From Sporomusa sp. KB1 (GTDB taxonomy: Bacteria > Bacillota > Negativicutes > Sporomusales > Sporomusaceae), in the NCBI RefSeq assembly GCF_007830295.1, contig NZ_VLKC01000002.1:3738356-3802355 (forward strand): a stretch of DNA of 64,000 bases. Direction: 5' to 3'. The stretch's first letter is position 1. The number at the start of each line of letters is the position of its first letter. Shown here in pieces: positions 1 to 7,402 of this stretch. A program made the translations under genes and the position numbers. Below the pieces are notes generated by a model. That model did no database searches. It was not told the DNA's origin and saw nothing but the letters and a program-made list of their open reading frames with translations.

Positions 1-501
1 AATAATCAGCATATCCGATTTATGCTGTGTATACATTTCAATAGCTTGCGACCCAAAATAGTAAATGAGTATGCCTTCCAGTAAAAAACGCTTCGCACGG
101 CCAAGGAAGGAGATCAAAAAAAATACCTTCATATTGATTTTAAGAGCGCCTGCCGTGATGCAGACAAACTTATAGGGAATGGGTGACAAGGACGCTAAAA
201 ATATAGCCCACAGGGCATTTTCCTGTACAGTGGTTTGTATTTTGTCCATATATTTGGGGGGAATAAACTTACGGGCGGCCGGAAGACCAATTTTTAGTCC
301 GATCATATAACCAATTAAGCCACCCAAAATAGAAACAATAGTAGCTGCCAAGCCGTAAAAAATGGCATTTTGCGGCTTAGCTATTGCAAGTGGTATGAGA
401 ATCAGATCAGGAAATACTGGTGAAATAAAGGACTCTGTGAAAGCAGCAAGTAAGAGACCCGTAAGACCCCATTCTAAGAGTATTGCCAGCAGTGCTTCCA
501 T
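1..501 (-). CDS. DedA/VTT-family membrane protein (partial, runs off left edge)
   Basis: An open frame on the minus strand starts at ATG 501-499 and continues for 167 codons to the window edge without a stop, so the C-terminus is missing. The protein is strongly hydrophobic and begins MEALLAILLEWG. It has the family's features: a re-entrant region with the F-I-S-P-V-F-P motif near residues 23-29, a glycine-rich helix (LGGLIGYMIG), and the S-x-x-P-I-P-Y-K segment near residues 107-113. These match the SNARE-associated/VTT (DedA, YqaA-like) group, integral membrane proteins linked to lipid carrier flipping and membrane homeostasis. The exact substrate cannot be told. Family assignment is good; subfamily is not. 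Confidence 0.8.
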   Translation of the reverse strand, partial: MEALLAILLEWGLTGLLLAAFTESFISPVFPDLILIPLAIAKPQNAIFYGLAATIVSILGGLIGYMIGLKIGLPAARKFIPPKYMDKIQTTVQENALWAIFLASLSPIPYKFVCITAGALKINMKVFFLISFLGRAKRFLLEGILIYYFGSQAIEMYTQHKSDMLII

Positions 502-633
502 TGATATATTTCCCTTCTTTTAGATTGTCATTATTACAATAAAGTATACGATACGATAGTAATAGTTTAGCTTACATGTAGTACTTCAGTCAAGAAGTAA
601 GGAGCAGCAAGAATGCGCTAAGAAGGAAAGAAA

Positions 634-673
634 GCAAAATAAAAGCCTGCGAGATAAATCATCGCAAGCTTTT
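634..673 (-). terminator. Rho-independent terminator of tRNA-Ala
   Basis: On the minus strand just past the tRNA 3' end there is an inverted repeat with arms AAAGCTTGCGA and TCGCAGGCTTT around a short AT-rich loop, followed by a T-rich run. It lies 5 bases downstream of the CCA end, as expected for a single-gene tRNA transcript. Confidence 0.75.
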
Positions 674-677
674 GTGT

Positions 678-753
678 TGGTGGAGATAAGCGGGATCGAA
701 CCGCTGGCCTCTTGAATGCCATTCAAGCGCTCTCCCAGCTGAGCTATACCCCC
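678..753 (-). tRNA. tRNA-Ala (anticodon GGC)
   Basis: The minus strand gives a 76-nt cloverleaf. The acceptor GGGGGTA pairs with TATCTCC (with G-T wobbles). The D arm has AGCTCAGCTGGGAGAGC, the T arm has GGTTCGATCC, and the CCA end is encoded. The anticodon stem CTTGA/TCAAG closes the loop ATGGCAT, giving anticodon GGC for Ala codon GCC. It stands alone with its own promoter and terminator. Confidence 0.97.
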
Positions 754-767
754 ATAAATACATATTA

Positions 768-796
768 ATTATACTTAGACAGCAACATAATGTCAA
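768..796 (-). promoter_or_regulatory. Consensus sigma-A promoter of tRNA-Ala
   Basis: On the minus strand, TTGACA (796-791) and TATAAT (773-768) are perfect consensus hexamers separated by exactly 17 bases. They sit about 15 bases before the tRNA 5' end at 753. Confidence 0.9.
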
Positions 797-888
797 GATT
801 TTTTGCTTAATTTCGAACCATTATAGCAGGTACTTATCTATATTATGCAGAATACTTTGAGATTAGAGTAAGGAAGAAGGAAGCAACT

Positions 889-2082
889 ATGCATTTATTT
901 AAAATTGGCCTGTTGATTGACGGGACAGGTTTTACGCCACAAGATTCATGTTACCTGGCGGTTGAAAATGGGTATATTACTGGTATCGGCCAGGCAGATG
1001 ATTTTGCAGCTGCGCAAGTGGCGACAGCAGCTGATTATTCGCAATACACCGTTATGCCAGGGCTAATTGATCCCCATGTGCATTTGTTCTTAGAGGGAAT
1101 CTCTGATCTAAAATCCCGCACGTTACGGTGGAAAGAGGATAAAGAGACAACCTTGCTGCGAGCTGTTAACAACCTGACTAGAACCATTCGCCACGGGGTA
1201 ACTACTGTACGTGATTTAGGTGGTCCGTTTGCTATTAATACAGTATTAAAAAAGGCAGTTAAGCAGGGTATTGTTACCGGGCCGCGTGTGCTTAGTGCCA
1301 GGCAGGCCATTTCCATCACCGGTGGGCACTTTCACTATGCAGGGGGACGGGAAGCCGACGGGGCGGAAGAAGTGGTTAAAGCTGTGCGGGAGCAGGCTAA
1401 AGCTGGTGCTGACTGTATAAAAATTATGATGACTGGCTGCGTTAATTTTGTTCGCCAAGATGCCGGAGTTGTTGAACTATCACTACCAGAAGCCCAGGCG
1501 GCTGTTGCCGAAGCACGGCATCTGAAAAAGATGGTGGCGGCACATGCCAACGGCGTAGACGGCGTGCGCCAGAGTCTGGCAGTTGGTGTTACTACGCTTG
1601 AACATGGTGCACTCATTGATGCAGCTACAGCCGATGTGATTACCGAAAGCAGGGTATATTGGATACCTACGTTAGTTCCTTTTGAACGCATGTTGGACTA
1701 TGGACGCACTCATGAGACCAGAACATTACCGGCCGCGGGTATTGAGGCTGTTTACCAGCAACATCAGGCTATGGTGCAAAGAGCTTATCAGGCTGGGGCT
1801 AACATTGTCGCTGGTACTGACGCCGGCGCATTAGGTGTTGGGCATGGTGATATATGGCGGGAGCTTACTCTATTGGTGGAATGTGGTCTGCCGGCAGCAG
1901 CCGCGCTGCATGCTGCCACTGGCCTTGCGGCCCAGGCAGTGGGGATGGAACAGGAGATTGGGATAGTGGCTGCAGGCAAGCGGGCAGATTTGCTGGTTTT
2001 GGCAGGTAACCCGTTACTAGATATCAACTGTATAAAAAATGTCGTAAAAGTATTCAAAGACGGGAAGGAGTATCTTCCCTAA
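889..2082 (+). CDS. Amidohydrolase family metal-dependent hydrolase
   Basis: A 397-residue protein of the amidohydrolase superfamily (imidazolonepropionase / Xaa-Pro dipeptidase-like branch, cytosolic). The metal ligands are visible: HVH at residues 63-65, a candidate carboxylated Lys178 in CIKIMMTG, His219 in VAAHANG, His239 in LEHGA and Asp311 in AGTDAG. The small beta-sandwich that precedes and follows the barrel is also present (N-terminal DGTG; C-terminal GKRADLLVL). The ATG at 889 follows GGAAGAAGGAAG. It is followed by the MoxR gene after 46 bases. The substrate is unknown; related enzymes cleave prolyl dipeptides or cyclic amides, so amidase or dipeptidase activity is inference. Confidence 0.85.
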   Translation: MHLFKIGLLIDGTGFTPQDSCYLAVENGYITGIGQADDFAAAQVATAADYSQYTVMPGLIDPHVHLFLEGISDLKSRTLRWKEDKETTLLRAVNNLTRTIRHGVTTVRDLGGPFAINTVLKKAVKQGIVTGPRVLSARQAISITGGHFHYAGGREADGAEEVVKAVREQAKAGADCIKIMMTGCVNFVRQDAGVVELSLPEAQAAVAEARHLKKMVAAHANGVDGVRQSLAVGVTTLEHGALIDAATADVITESRVYWIPTLVPFERMLDYGRTHETRTLPAAGIEAVYQQHQAMVQRAYQAGANIVAGTDAGALGVGHGDIWRELTLLVECGLPAAAALHAATGLAAQAVGMEQEIGIVAAGKRADLLVLAGNPLLDINCIKNVVKVFKDGKEYLP

Positions 2083-2128
2083 TTGAGTTGATCGGCCACC
2101 TAAAACAACAGTAACGGAGTTGATACTA

Positions 2129-2992
2129 TTGATAGAAGCAATTGAAGACCTTAAGGCCCAGCTTGGTCAAAATGGATATCTTACTGATGATAGTTTGGCT
2201 GCTGCCCTATATTTAGCGGAGAACCTGGAAAAACCGCTGCTGTTAGAGGGACCGGCTGGTGTTGGAAAAACGGAGTTGGCAAAGGCGTGGTCGCGCCTGC
2301 GTAAGCGGCGGCTTATTCGGCTGCAGTGCTATGAAGGTCTTGATGAGAGTAAAGCACTGTATGAATGGAATTACCAAAAACAGTTATTATATATTCAAAT
2401 CGCAGCATTGACGGAAAAAGGCTGGGAGACAGGACGCAAACAAATTTTTGACCAGGAGTTTTTACTAAAACGTCCCCTGTTATCGGCGCTTACCAGTCCG
2501 GAGCCTGTGGTATTGTTGATTGATGAGATTGATAAAAGTGATCAGGAATTTGAAAGTTTTCTGTTAGAAGCGTTATCTGATTGGCAGGTTACGATTCCTG
2601 AACTGGGTACGATAAGCGCGGTTACCCGGCCCTATGTTGTCTTGACATCCAATAGTACGCGAGAACTTGGTGATGCTTTGCGCCGCAGGTGCTTGCATTT
2701 TACTATTGACTATCCTGAATTTGAACGGGAGTTGGCCATCGTTGAATTAAATGTTCCCGATATTGACCGTAAGTTTGCCAGTCAGCTTGTCGAATTTGTC
2801 CAAACTATTCGCAAGCAGTCGCTCAAAAAACCTCCTAGTGTTACAGAAACTATTGATTGGGTGGCATCAATGACACTGCTTGGCAGCGAGCTAACTACAG
2901 ATACAGTTCGTGCTACGCTTAGTGCTTTGCTCAAATATACCAAAGATCGCGAGCTTGTCACTGATAAACTGCCATTTTTACTAAAACCATGA
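2129..2992 (+). CDS. MoxR-type AAA+ ATPase
   Basis: An AAA+ ATPase of 287 residues. Walker A is GPAGVGKT at residues 41-48, Walker B is LLIDEID near 129-135, sensor 1 is LTSNS at 172-176, and an Arg-rich stretch (ALRRRC) follows. The longest frame opens at TTG 2120, but that codon abuts the GGAG at 2116-2119. The next TTG at 2129 has a proper 9-base spacing and is taken as the start. The gene overlaps the following VWA gene by ATGA. MoxR/VWA pairs act as chaperone-like machines that insert metal or remodel enzymes (the CoxD/CoxE pair for CO dehydrogenase is a known case). No obvious client enzyme lies next to it here. Confidence 0.88.
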   Translation: MIEAIEDLKAQLGQNGYLTDDSLAAALYLAENLEKPLLLEGPAGVGKTELAKAWSRLRKRRLIRLQCYEGLDESKALYEWNYQKQLLYIQIAALTEKGWETGRKQIFDQEFLLKRPLLSALTSPEPVVLLIDEIDKSDQEFESFLLEALSDWQVTIPELGTISAVTRPYVVLTSNSTRELGDALRRRCLHFTIDYPEFERELAIVELNVPDIDRKFASQLVEFVQTIRKQSLKKPPSVTETIDWVASMTLLGSELTTDTVRATLSALLKYTKDRELVTDKLPFLLKP

Positions 2993-4365
2993 AACAATTA
3001 CTTGTTGAATTTGTTCGGCTGTTGCGCCAAGCGGGGCTAACAGTAACAACAATGGAAGCTGTGGATGCATTAAAGGCAGCGGAGCTTACTTGTTTTGACC
3101 CCGCCTTACTGCGGAGCGTGCTGGAAACCACCCTGGTGAAAAGCACTTGGGAGCGTCCTGTTTTTACTGCGTTATTTGAACTATATTTCGATCTTGCGCC
3201 GGAAGCCCCAGTAGTGCAAGCTAACTCTGAGCCGACAGTACTTACGATTAAGGGAGCGACTGCTGATGGCAGCGGGCGTAGTTCGTCAGGCGCCGGTGGT
3301 GATGCCGAGGGTTTGCTGGAAACCATCAATAATCAACCTGCGGCTGTATTGGAAGAACTGGCAAGGCAATTTGCGGCAGATACACCACTTGCTAATGCCG
3401 AGCCGGCAGAGATTTCACAAAAGCTGCGTCAGGTTCAAGTAAATTTAAGATGGTTTGAGGCTGTCAACAAGGTTGAACGTAACTATGCTACCGGAAAGAT
3501 GAAGGAGGCGGCTTTGCTAAAATGGCAAAAAATATTTGCCCAGCTAGAAGCGCTCCTGCGGCGTGAATTGGAGCGCAAGGCTGTCAAACAGTTCGGTCGC
3601 CAGCATATTCTTAAACTGGTAGAACACGCCAATATTCGCCGCCGGGAATTTGATTGCCTGGCAGCGGCGGAAATAATAGCTGTTGAGCAGGAAATTGGCA
3701 AACTAGCAAAAAAAATGGCTGAGAGACCGGGCATTCGCTTGCGCCGGGCCAAACGTGGCAAGGTAGATATTCGCCGTACTTTTCAGGAAGTAATACGAAC
3801 CGGTGGTTGTCCATTACACTTGAAATACCGGGATAAAATTAAAAGCAAAGTTGACTTATGGCTCTTATGTGATGTTTCTAATTCAGTTGAACGGTTTAGC
3901 CGTTTTATGCTGCAATTAGTCCAGGCGGCGCAGCGGCGTTACGCTAACATTAGATCCTTTGTTTTTATTGATGAAGCAGTGGAAGTAACTGATTGGTTTA
4001 AAAGTCAAAACGTTAACGCTTTTTTGCAGGCTAGGCATCTTAGAGACCGGTTTAACCGTCGCGTAGGACTGTCTCGCTATGACTTGGTTTTTGAACAAAT
4101 GGCTCGTTATGAGCTTGCGGCCATTGGCGGCCGGAGTAAGCTGATTATTTTAGGCGATGGACGCAACAACTGGCACCCGGGCGGGGCTGACGAGCTGGCT
4201 AAGCTTGCTGAACGGGCACAGGCCATTTATTGGCTCAACCCTCTGCCGGAAGAGAAATGGCTTGAAGGCGATTGTCTCATGAAAGAATACCAGCCATATT
4301 GCCAACAAGTATTTGAATGTCGCAATTTAGAACAATTAACAGAAGTAGCCAACCGTATTTTGTGA
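2989..4365 (+). CDS. VWA domain protein, CoxE-like
   Basis: A 458-residue partner of the MoxR ATPase, translationally coupled to it by a 4-base ATGA overlap. The C-terminal third is a von Willebrand factor A fold of the CoxE type, with MIDAS motif D295-V-S297-N-S299 and the downstream stretch LIILGDGRNN. The N-terminal two thirds are helical and charged, with a short Gly/Ser-rich linker near residues 93-106. In characterised systems this pair matures metal enzymes. Here the client is unknown, and the family assignment rests on motif and pairing. Confidence 0.85.
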   Translation: MKQLLVEFVRLLRQAGLTVTTMEAVDALKAAELTCFDPALLRSVLETTLVKSTWERPVFTALFELYFDLAPEAPVVQANSEPTVLTIKGATADGSGRSSSGAGGDAEGLLETINNQPAAVLEELARQFAADTPLANAEPAEISQKLRQVQVNLRWFEAVNKVERNYATGKMKEAALLKWQKIFAQLEALLRRELERKAVKQFGRQHILKLVEHANIRRREFDCLAAAEIIAVEQEIGKLAKKMAERPGIRLRRAKRGKVDIRRTFQEVIRTGGCPLHLKYRDKIKSKVDLWLLCDVSNSVERFSRFMLQLVQAAQRRYANIRSFVFIDEAVEVTDWFKSQNVNAFLQARHLRDRFNRRVGLSRYDLVFEQMARYELAAIGGRSKLIILGDGRNNWHPGGADELAKLAERAQAIYWLNPLPEEKWLEGDCLMKEYQPYCQQVFECRNLEQLTEVANRIL

Positions 4366-4387
4366 ATATACGGTTGGCTATTTTTGT
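4346..4387 (+). terminator. Terminator overlapping the end of the VWA gene
   Basis: The arms TAGCCAACCGTAT and ATACGGTTGGCTA form a near-perfect 13-bp stem around the stop codon and are followed by TTTTTG. The left arm is inside the VWA coding sequence, so the last codons double as terminator stem. Confidence 0.9.
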
Positions 4388-4457
4388 TAGGAACAATTTA
4401 TTATAAAAACGGTAATACTAGTATTGTTATTAATTCTGATACAAAGGGGGGAATTTT

Positions 4458-5138
4458 GTGGAGTGGGTAGTAGGACTAATGAGTATTATTACTGTTAACA
4501 TGCTTTTAAGCGGCGATAATGCATTAGTTATTGCTTTAGCCAGTCGTAATCTACCACCTGATCAGCAAAGGAAGGCTATGATTTGGGGTGGGGCGGGGGC
4601 TATTATTTTAAGGATTCTGCTGACCTTTGTCGCCATTGTATTGCTTCAAATTCCTTACTTACAGCTAATTGGCGGTTTAGCTCTGCTGTGGATAGCCGTT
4701 AAGCTTTTAGCGGGGGATGAAGAAAGCCATGAGCTTCAAGCGAATAGAAACTTATGGGGAGCTATTCAAACAATAATTGTTGCTGATATAGTTATGAGTA
4801 TTGATAATGTACTCGCCATTGCCGGAGTAGCCAAGGGGAATATTACGCTGCTGGTTGTTGGTTTGGGAATTAGCATTCCGATTATTATCTGGGGGAGCAA
4901 ACTAATTAATATACTAATGGAACGTTGGCCAATAATAATTACAATCGGTGCAGCTTTTCTGGGCTGGACTGGCGGTGAAATGGCAATTGCCGATAAAAAA
5001 ATTATGCCCATGTTAGAGCCGTATCCCTGGATGCATTGGGCTATACCGGTAGCCTTTGCCGTTATTGTTGTTTTTATTGGATCGCTGCTTGCCGGCCGCA
5101 AGCAATCTGGTAACAAGGAGCCACAAAACAATCTGTAA
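4458..5138 (+). CDS. TerC-family membrane protein (YjbE type), copy 1
   Basis: A 226-residue integral membrane protein with about seven hydrophobic helices. The two TerC signature acidic motifs are present: SGDN (D20, N21) in helix 1 and AD-x5-DN (D110, D116, N117) in a central helix. YjbE-like members help export or handle Mn2+ and other divalent metals, including loading of secreted metalloproteins. The start is GTG at 4458 behind a very strong AAAGGGGGG. The 70 bases upstream are too short for a yybP-ykoY riboswitch, unlike the paralogue at 6506, so the two copies appear to be regulated differently. Confidence 0.85.
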   Translation: MEWVVGLMSIITVNMLLSGDNALVIALASRNLPPDQQRKAMIWGGAGAIILRILLTFVAIVLLQIPYLQLIGGLALLWIAVKLLAGDEESHELQANRNLWGAIQTIIVADIVMSIDNVLAIAGVAKGNITLLVVGLGISIPIIIWGSKLINILMERWPIIITIGAAFLGWTGGEMAIADKKIMPMLEPYPWMHWAIPVAFAVIVVFIGSLLAGRKQSGNKEPQNNL

Positions 5139-5153
5139 TGGTATAACGAGCTG

Positions 5154-6101
5154 TTAACAAGGTATTTTTATGGTGCGTCCAGATGTCTTAATATAAGAAT
5201 CACATGGATGTTGGTCACAATCAAAAATAATTGTGGCACTATGAAGAAAGTCTTGCTTAAAGAAATAACGCAAATCATAAATGTGAACAAGCTTGCCGGC
5301 ATATTCATTATCCTGATATTCAGTAAAATAGCTAAATGGTGTAAAGGAAGCAAAGAATTCGCCTAATATCGTTTTATGCGCTTCTTGAGTGGCGGGAGAT
5401 AATGTTTGTTTAGTAAATTTGGTATGAATCGTCAAACACTGCTGTAATAAGCCGACTTGCCCGACATAATACTGGCCTTGGGTTTCAGCGACAAAATCCC
5501 AGGAAAATACGCTTTTGAGTGAAGGCATAACCAGCAGGCGGATAAGACTGTAGGTAGCGAAATACTGGTTGAGTCGCATGATGGTCTGTCGCTTCAGTAA
5601 GTACCGTATACCAATATATAGGCTGATTAATAGGAAACATAGCAGCGAAGTTTCGCGGGCAGGCAGCTGCTGCATAAATACGGTAAGCATAATGGCTAAC
5701 AGGAAGGGATCAAACACATTTAACAGGCTAAAGCTTTTGCGTTCCCGGCTAAATGGCCATAGAACAGCAGCACCGTGGGCATTGAAAAAATCCAGAATAC
5801 TATGTGACAGTCCGCCCCAAAAGGCCCACATAAATATTTCCGTACAGGCTGCCCCAGGGTAAACGATAAAGAAAATAGCGGCAAGTAAACTTGACCACAT
5901 AGCGAGCCCAGGAATAGAATGCGAGAAGGATCTGTGTTGCTTGAGCAAAGCAAAATTGCCGCGGACTATGGAGAGGATATCTAAATCAGGTGCTTGAGCA
6001 CCGAGTACACTGGCTAAGTAAATAGGATCAGCAAGATTTAGGGGATGGCCAGATAAACCAGCAACAGCAACGCCTAGCAAAGCATGTGATAAAGCGTCCA
6101 T
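5154..6101 (-). CDS. YdjM/DUF457-like membrane-bound metal-dependent hydrolase
   Basis: A 315-residue membrane protein. The N-terminal half carries the family pattern MDALSHALLG ... APDLD ... HRSFSHS ... GGLSHSILD, whose conserved His/Asp residues are predicted to bind metal. Hydrophobic helices follow in the middle, and the C-terminal domain is soluble. The longest frame starts ten codons earlier (6131), but AGGAGGT lies 9 bases before the ATG at 6101, which is therefore the likely start. Family members are annotated as inner-membrane hydrolases; the reaction is not established. The gene converges on the upstream TerC gene with a 15-base gap. Confidence 0.75.
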   Translation of the reverse strand: MDALSHALLGVAVAGLSGHPLNLADPIYLASVLGAQAPDLDILSIVRGNFALLKQHRSFSHSIPGLAMWSSLLAAIFFIVYPGAACTEIFMWAFWGGLSHSILDFFNAHGAAVLWPFSRERKSFSLLNVFDPFLLAIMLTVFMQQLPARETSLLCFLLISLYIGIRYLLKRQTIMRLNQYFATYSLIRLLVMPSLKSVFSWDFVAETQGQYYVGQVGLLQQCLTIHTKFTKQTLSPATQEAHKTILGEFFASFTPFSYFTEYQDNEYAGKLVHIYDLRYFFKQDFLHSATIIFDCDQHPCDSYIKTSGRTIKIPC

Positions 6102-6181
6102 AGAAACGAGACCTCCTAAGTTAGTTAACATAAATTTTAAAATACTACTAATTATATCACAACCAGCAGGGAGGAGGTCTA

Positions 6182-6277
6182 ATGGTAATTGGTGGACAAA
6201 CGAATTTGATGCAGGTGAATTTAGATAAGTATATTGACTTAGCTAAAAATTTATATTATCATTGCATTAGTATTTAG
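6182..6277 (+). CDS. Possible 31-aa small protein upstream of the Mn riboswitch
   Basis: An ATG at 6182 follows GGGAGGAGGT with ideal spacing and opens a 31-codon frame beginning MVIGGQTNLM. It ends at TAG 6275-6277, just before the riboswitch aptamer. The ribosome binding site is among the strongest in the window, which argues for translation. Against it, the frame contains the promoter hexamers assigned to the riboswitch transcript, and the same AG-rich block is, on the other strand, part of the spacer before the DUF457 gene. No family is recognised. Confidence 0.35.
   Translation: MVIGGQTNLMQVNLDKYIDLAKNLYYHCISI
6234..6262 (+). promoter_or_regulatory. Likely sigma-A promoter for the riboswitch-terC transcript
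   Basis: TTGACT (6234-6239), a 17-base spacer and TATCAT (6257-6262) lie about 30 bases before the yybP-ykoY aptamer. An overlapping TATTAT (6254-6259) has a poorer 14-base spacing. Confidence 0.6.
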
Positions 6278-6294
6278 CAAGTACAAGTGAATAC

Positions 6295-6390
6295 CATAAA
6301 GGGGAGTAACTGGCAGGCACAGTCAACAATTCTGCACATTAGTGCATGGTTGTGCCGTTGGATCAGTCCAATAGTGAGACCTTTAGTATA
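6295..6390 (+). ncRNA. yybP-ykoY (Mn2+) riboswitch aptamer
   Basis: The conserved 5' block AAAGGGGAGTAACT (from 6298), the internal GTCAACA and the 3' block GTGAGACCTTTAG (6374-6386) are the hallmark of the yybP-ykoY RNA. The two conserved ends can pair (AAAGG with CCTTT) to form the P1 helix, and an internal arm TGCAC/GTGCA is visible. This class senses Mn2+ and typically sits ahead of TerC-family and metal-exporter genes, exactly as here. The downstream terminator at 6433 is the expression platform. Confidence 0.92.
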
Positions 6391-6408
6391 TGAATGACCA
6401 ATATACTA

Positions 6409-6475
6409 TAATAAGGTCTTGTTGTTATGTTAAAAAGACCTTACCGTTGCTGACGGAGAAGGTCTTTGTTTTATT
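6409..6475 (+). terminator. Riboswitch expression platform: antiterminator/terminator
   Basis: The terminator stem AAAGACCTT / AAGGTCTTT (6434-6466), with inner arm CCGTTGC/GACGG, ends in TTTGTTTTATTT. The aptamer 3' strand GAGACCTT (6375-6382) can pair with the earlier AAGGTCTT (6413-6420). That provides the alternative pairing expected of a transcriptional switch. Mn2+ binding would be expected to allow read-through to terC (known for this class). Confidence 0.85.
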
Positions 6476-6505
6476 TGATTATAATATATAATAGGGGGTC
6501 TTTTA

Positions 6506-7180
6506 ATGGAAATGGAATTATTGGTAGCGTTAGGTAGTATTACTCTGATTAATTTAATCCTAAGTGGTGATAATGCGGTTGTCATAGCTTTGGCTAGTAG
6601 AAATCTGCCTCCTGAGCAGCGGAAAAAAGCTGTACTATGGGGTAGTGCTGGCGCGGTAATCTTACGGATTCTACTTACATTAGTTGCTGCATTTTTGCTT
6701 AAAATCCCGTATGTGCAATTTTTGGGGGGACTTGCTTTGGTATATATCGCAGTGAATTTGCTGGGAGACAAGCAGGAAGAAGTCGCCTGTGAAGGTGCAG
6801 CCAGCTTTTGGGAAGCAATTAAAGTCATCATTTTTGCTGACTTGATAATGAGTCTTGACAATGTATTGGCGATTGCTGGTGTAGCTGATGGACATTTTGG
6901 ATTGTTAGTATTTGGTTTGGTCTTGAGTGTACCGCTGGTGGTATTTGGCAGTCAGATGTTAATGAAACTTATGGATAAGTTTCCTATTATTATTTGGGCG
7001 GGTTCAGCTATTCTTGCCTGGACGGCTGCTAAGATGATGGTTGCTGATGAGAAGCTTGGCGTATGGCTTGAGCCATATGCACTTATGCTTGAGATTGGGG
7101 TTACGGCAGCTGTTTTGGCGATTGGCTATTGGCAGAAAAAATGTGGACAGGCTGGCAGTAAGGATACGTATGGTGCGTAA
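6506..7180 (+). CDS. TerC-family membrane protein, copy 2, Mn riboswitch-controlled
   Basis: A 224-residue paralogue of the protein at 4458. The first 60 residues are nearly collinear, with the same SGDN (D22, N23) and AD-x5-DN (D112, D118, N119) motifs. It is an integral membrane protein of about seven helices. The ATG at 6506 follows AGGGGGTC. The gene sits directly behind a yybP-ykoY switch with an intrinsic terminator, so Mn2+-dependent expression and a role in Mn export or metal loading are well supported by the known behaviour of this RNA class. The two TerC genes are separated by an oppositely oriented gene, suggesting an old duplication. Confidence 0.9.
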   Translation: MEMELLVALGSITLINLILSGDNAVVIALASRNLPPEQRKKAVLWGSAGAVILRILLTLVAAFLLKIPYVQFLGGLALVYIAVNLLGDKQEEVACEGAASFWEAIKVIIFADLIMSLDNVLAIAGVADGHFGLLVFGLVLSVPLVVFGSQMLMKLMDKFPIIIWAGSAILAWTAAKMMVADEKLGVWLEPYALMLEIGVTAAVLAIGYWQKKCGQAGSKDTYGA

Positions 7181-7232
7181 GCTGTTTTCTTACTGGAAAC
7201 GATAAGTTGGCACAATTGGTAAATCGAGAGCA

Positions 7233-7266
7233 AGGGGACTTCAGTCCCCTATGGCTTTCTTTTTCT
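7233..7266 (+). terminator. Terminator after terC copy 2
   Basis: A compact hairpin AGGGGACT/AGTCCCCT (7233-7250) is followed after 5 bases by a long pyrimidine run rich in T. It lies 50 bases after the terC stop and ahead of the hydrogenase operon. Confidence 0.7.
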
Positions 7267-7402
7267 TTTTGTTCTGGCATTTTATACAACAATTCAACAA
7301 AAAATGTGTAAGAAATAGATATGTTTTTATATCGTATAAGTATAATAGTGTGGTATAATATCAAAATGTTACCCATTTACCAATATACCGGAGGCGAGTG
7401 CT

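Noticed and set aside
4380-4457. Mn riboswitch ahead of the first terC
   Set aside because: The gap is about 70 bases and lacks the conserved AAAGGGGAGTA and GAGACCTT blocks.
7320-7402. Promoter of the hydrogenase operon
   Set aside because: Several TATAAT-like boxes occur (e.g. near 7341 and 7356), but none has a convincing -35 hexamer at 16-18 bases, so no site is called.
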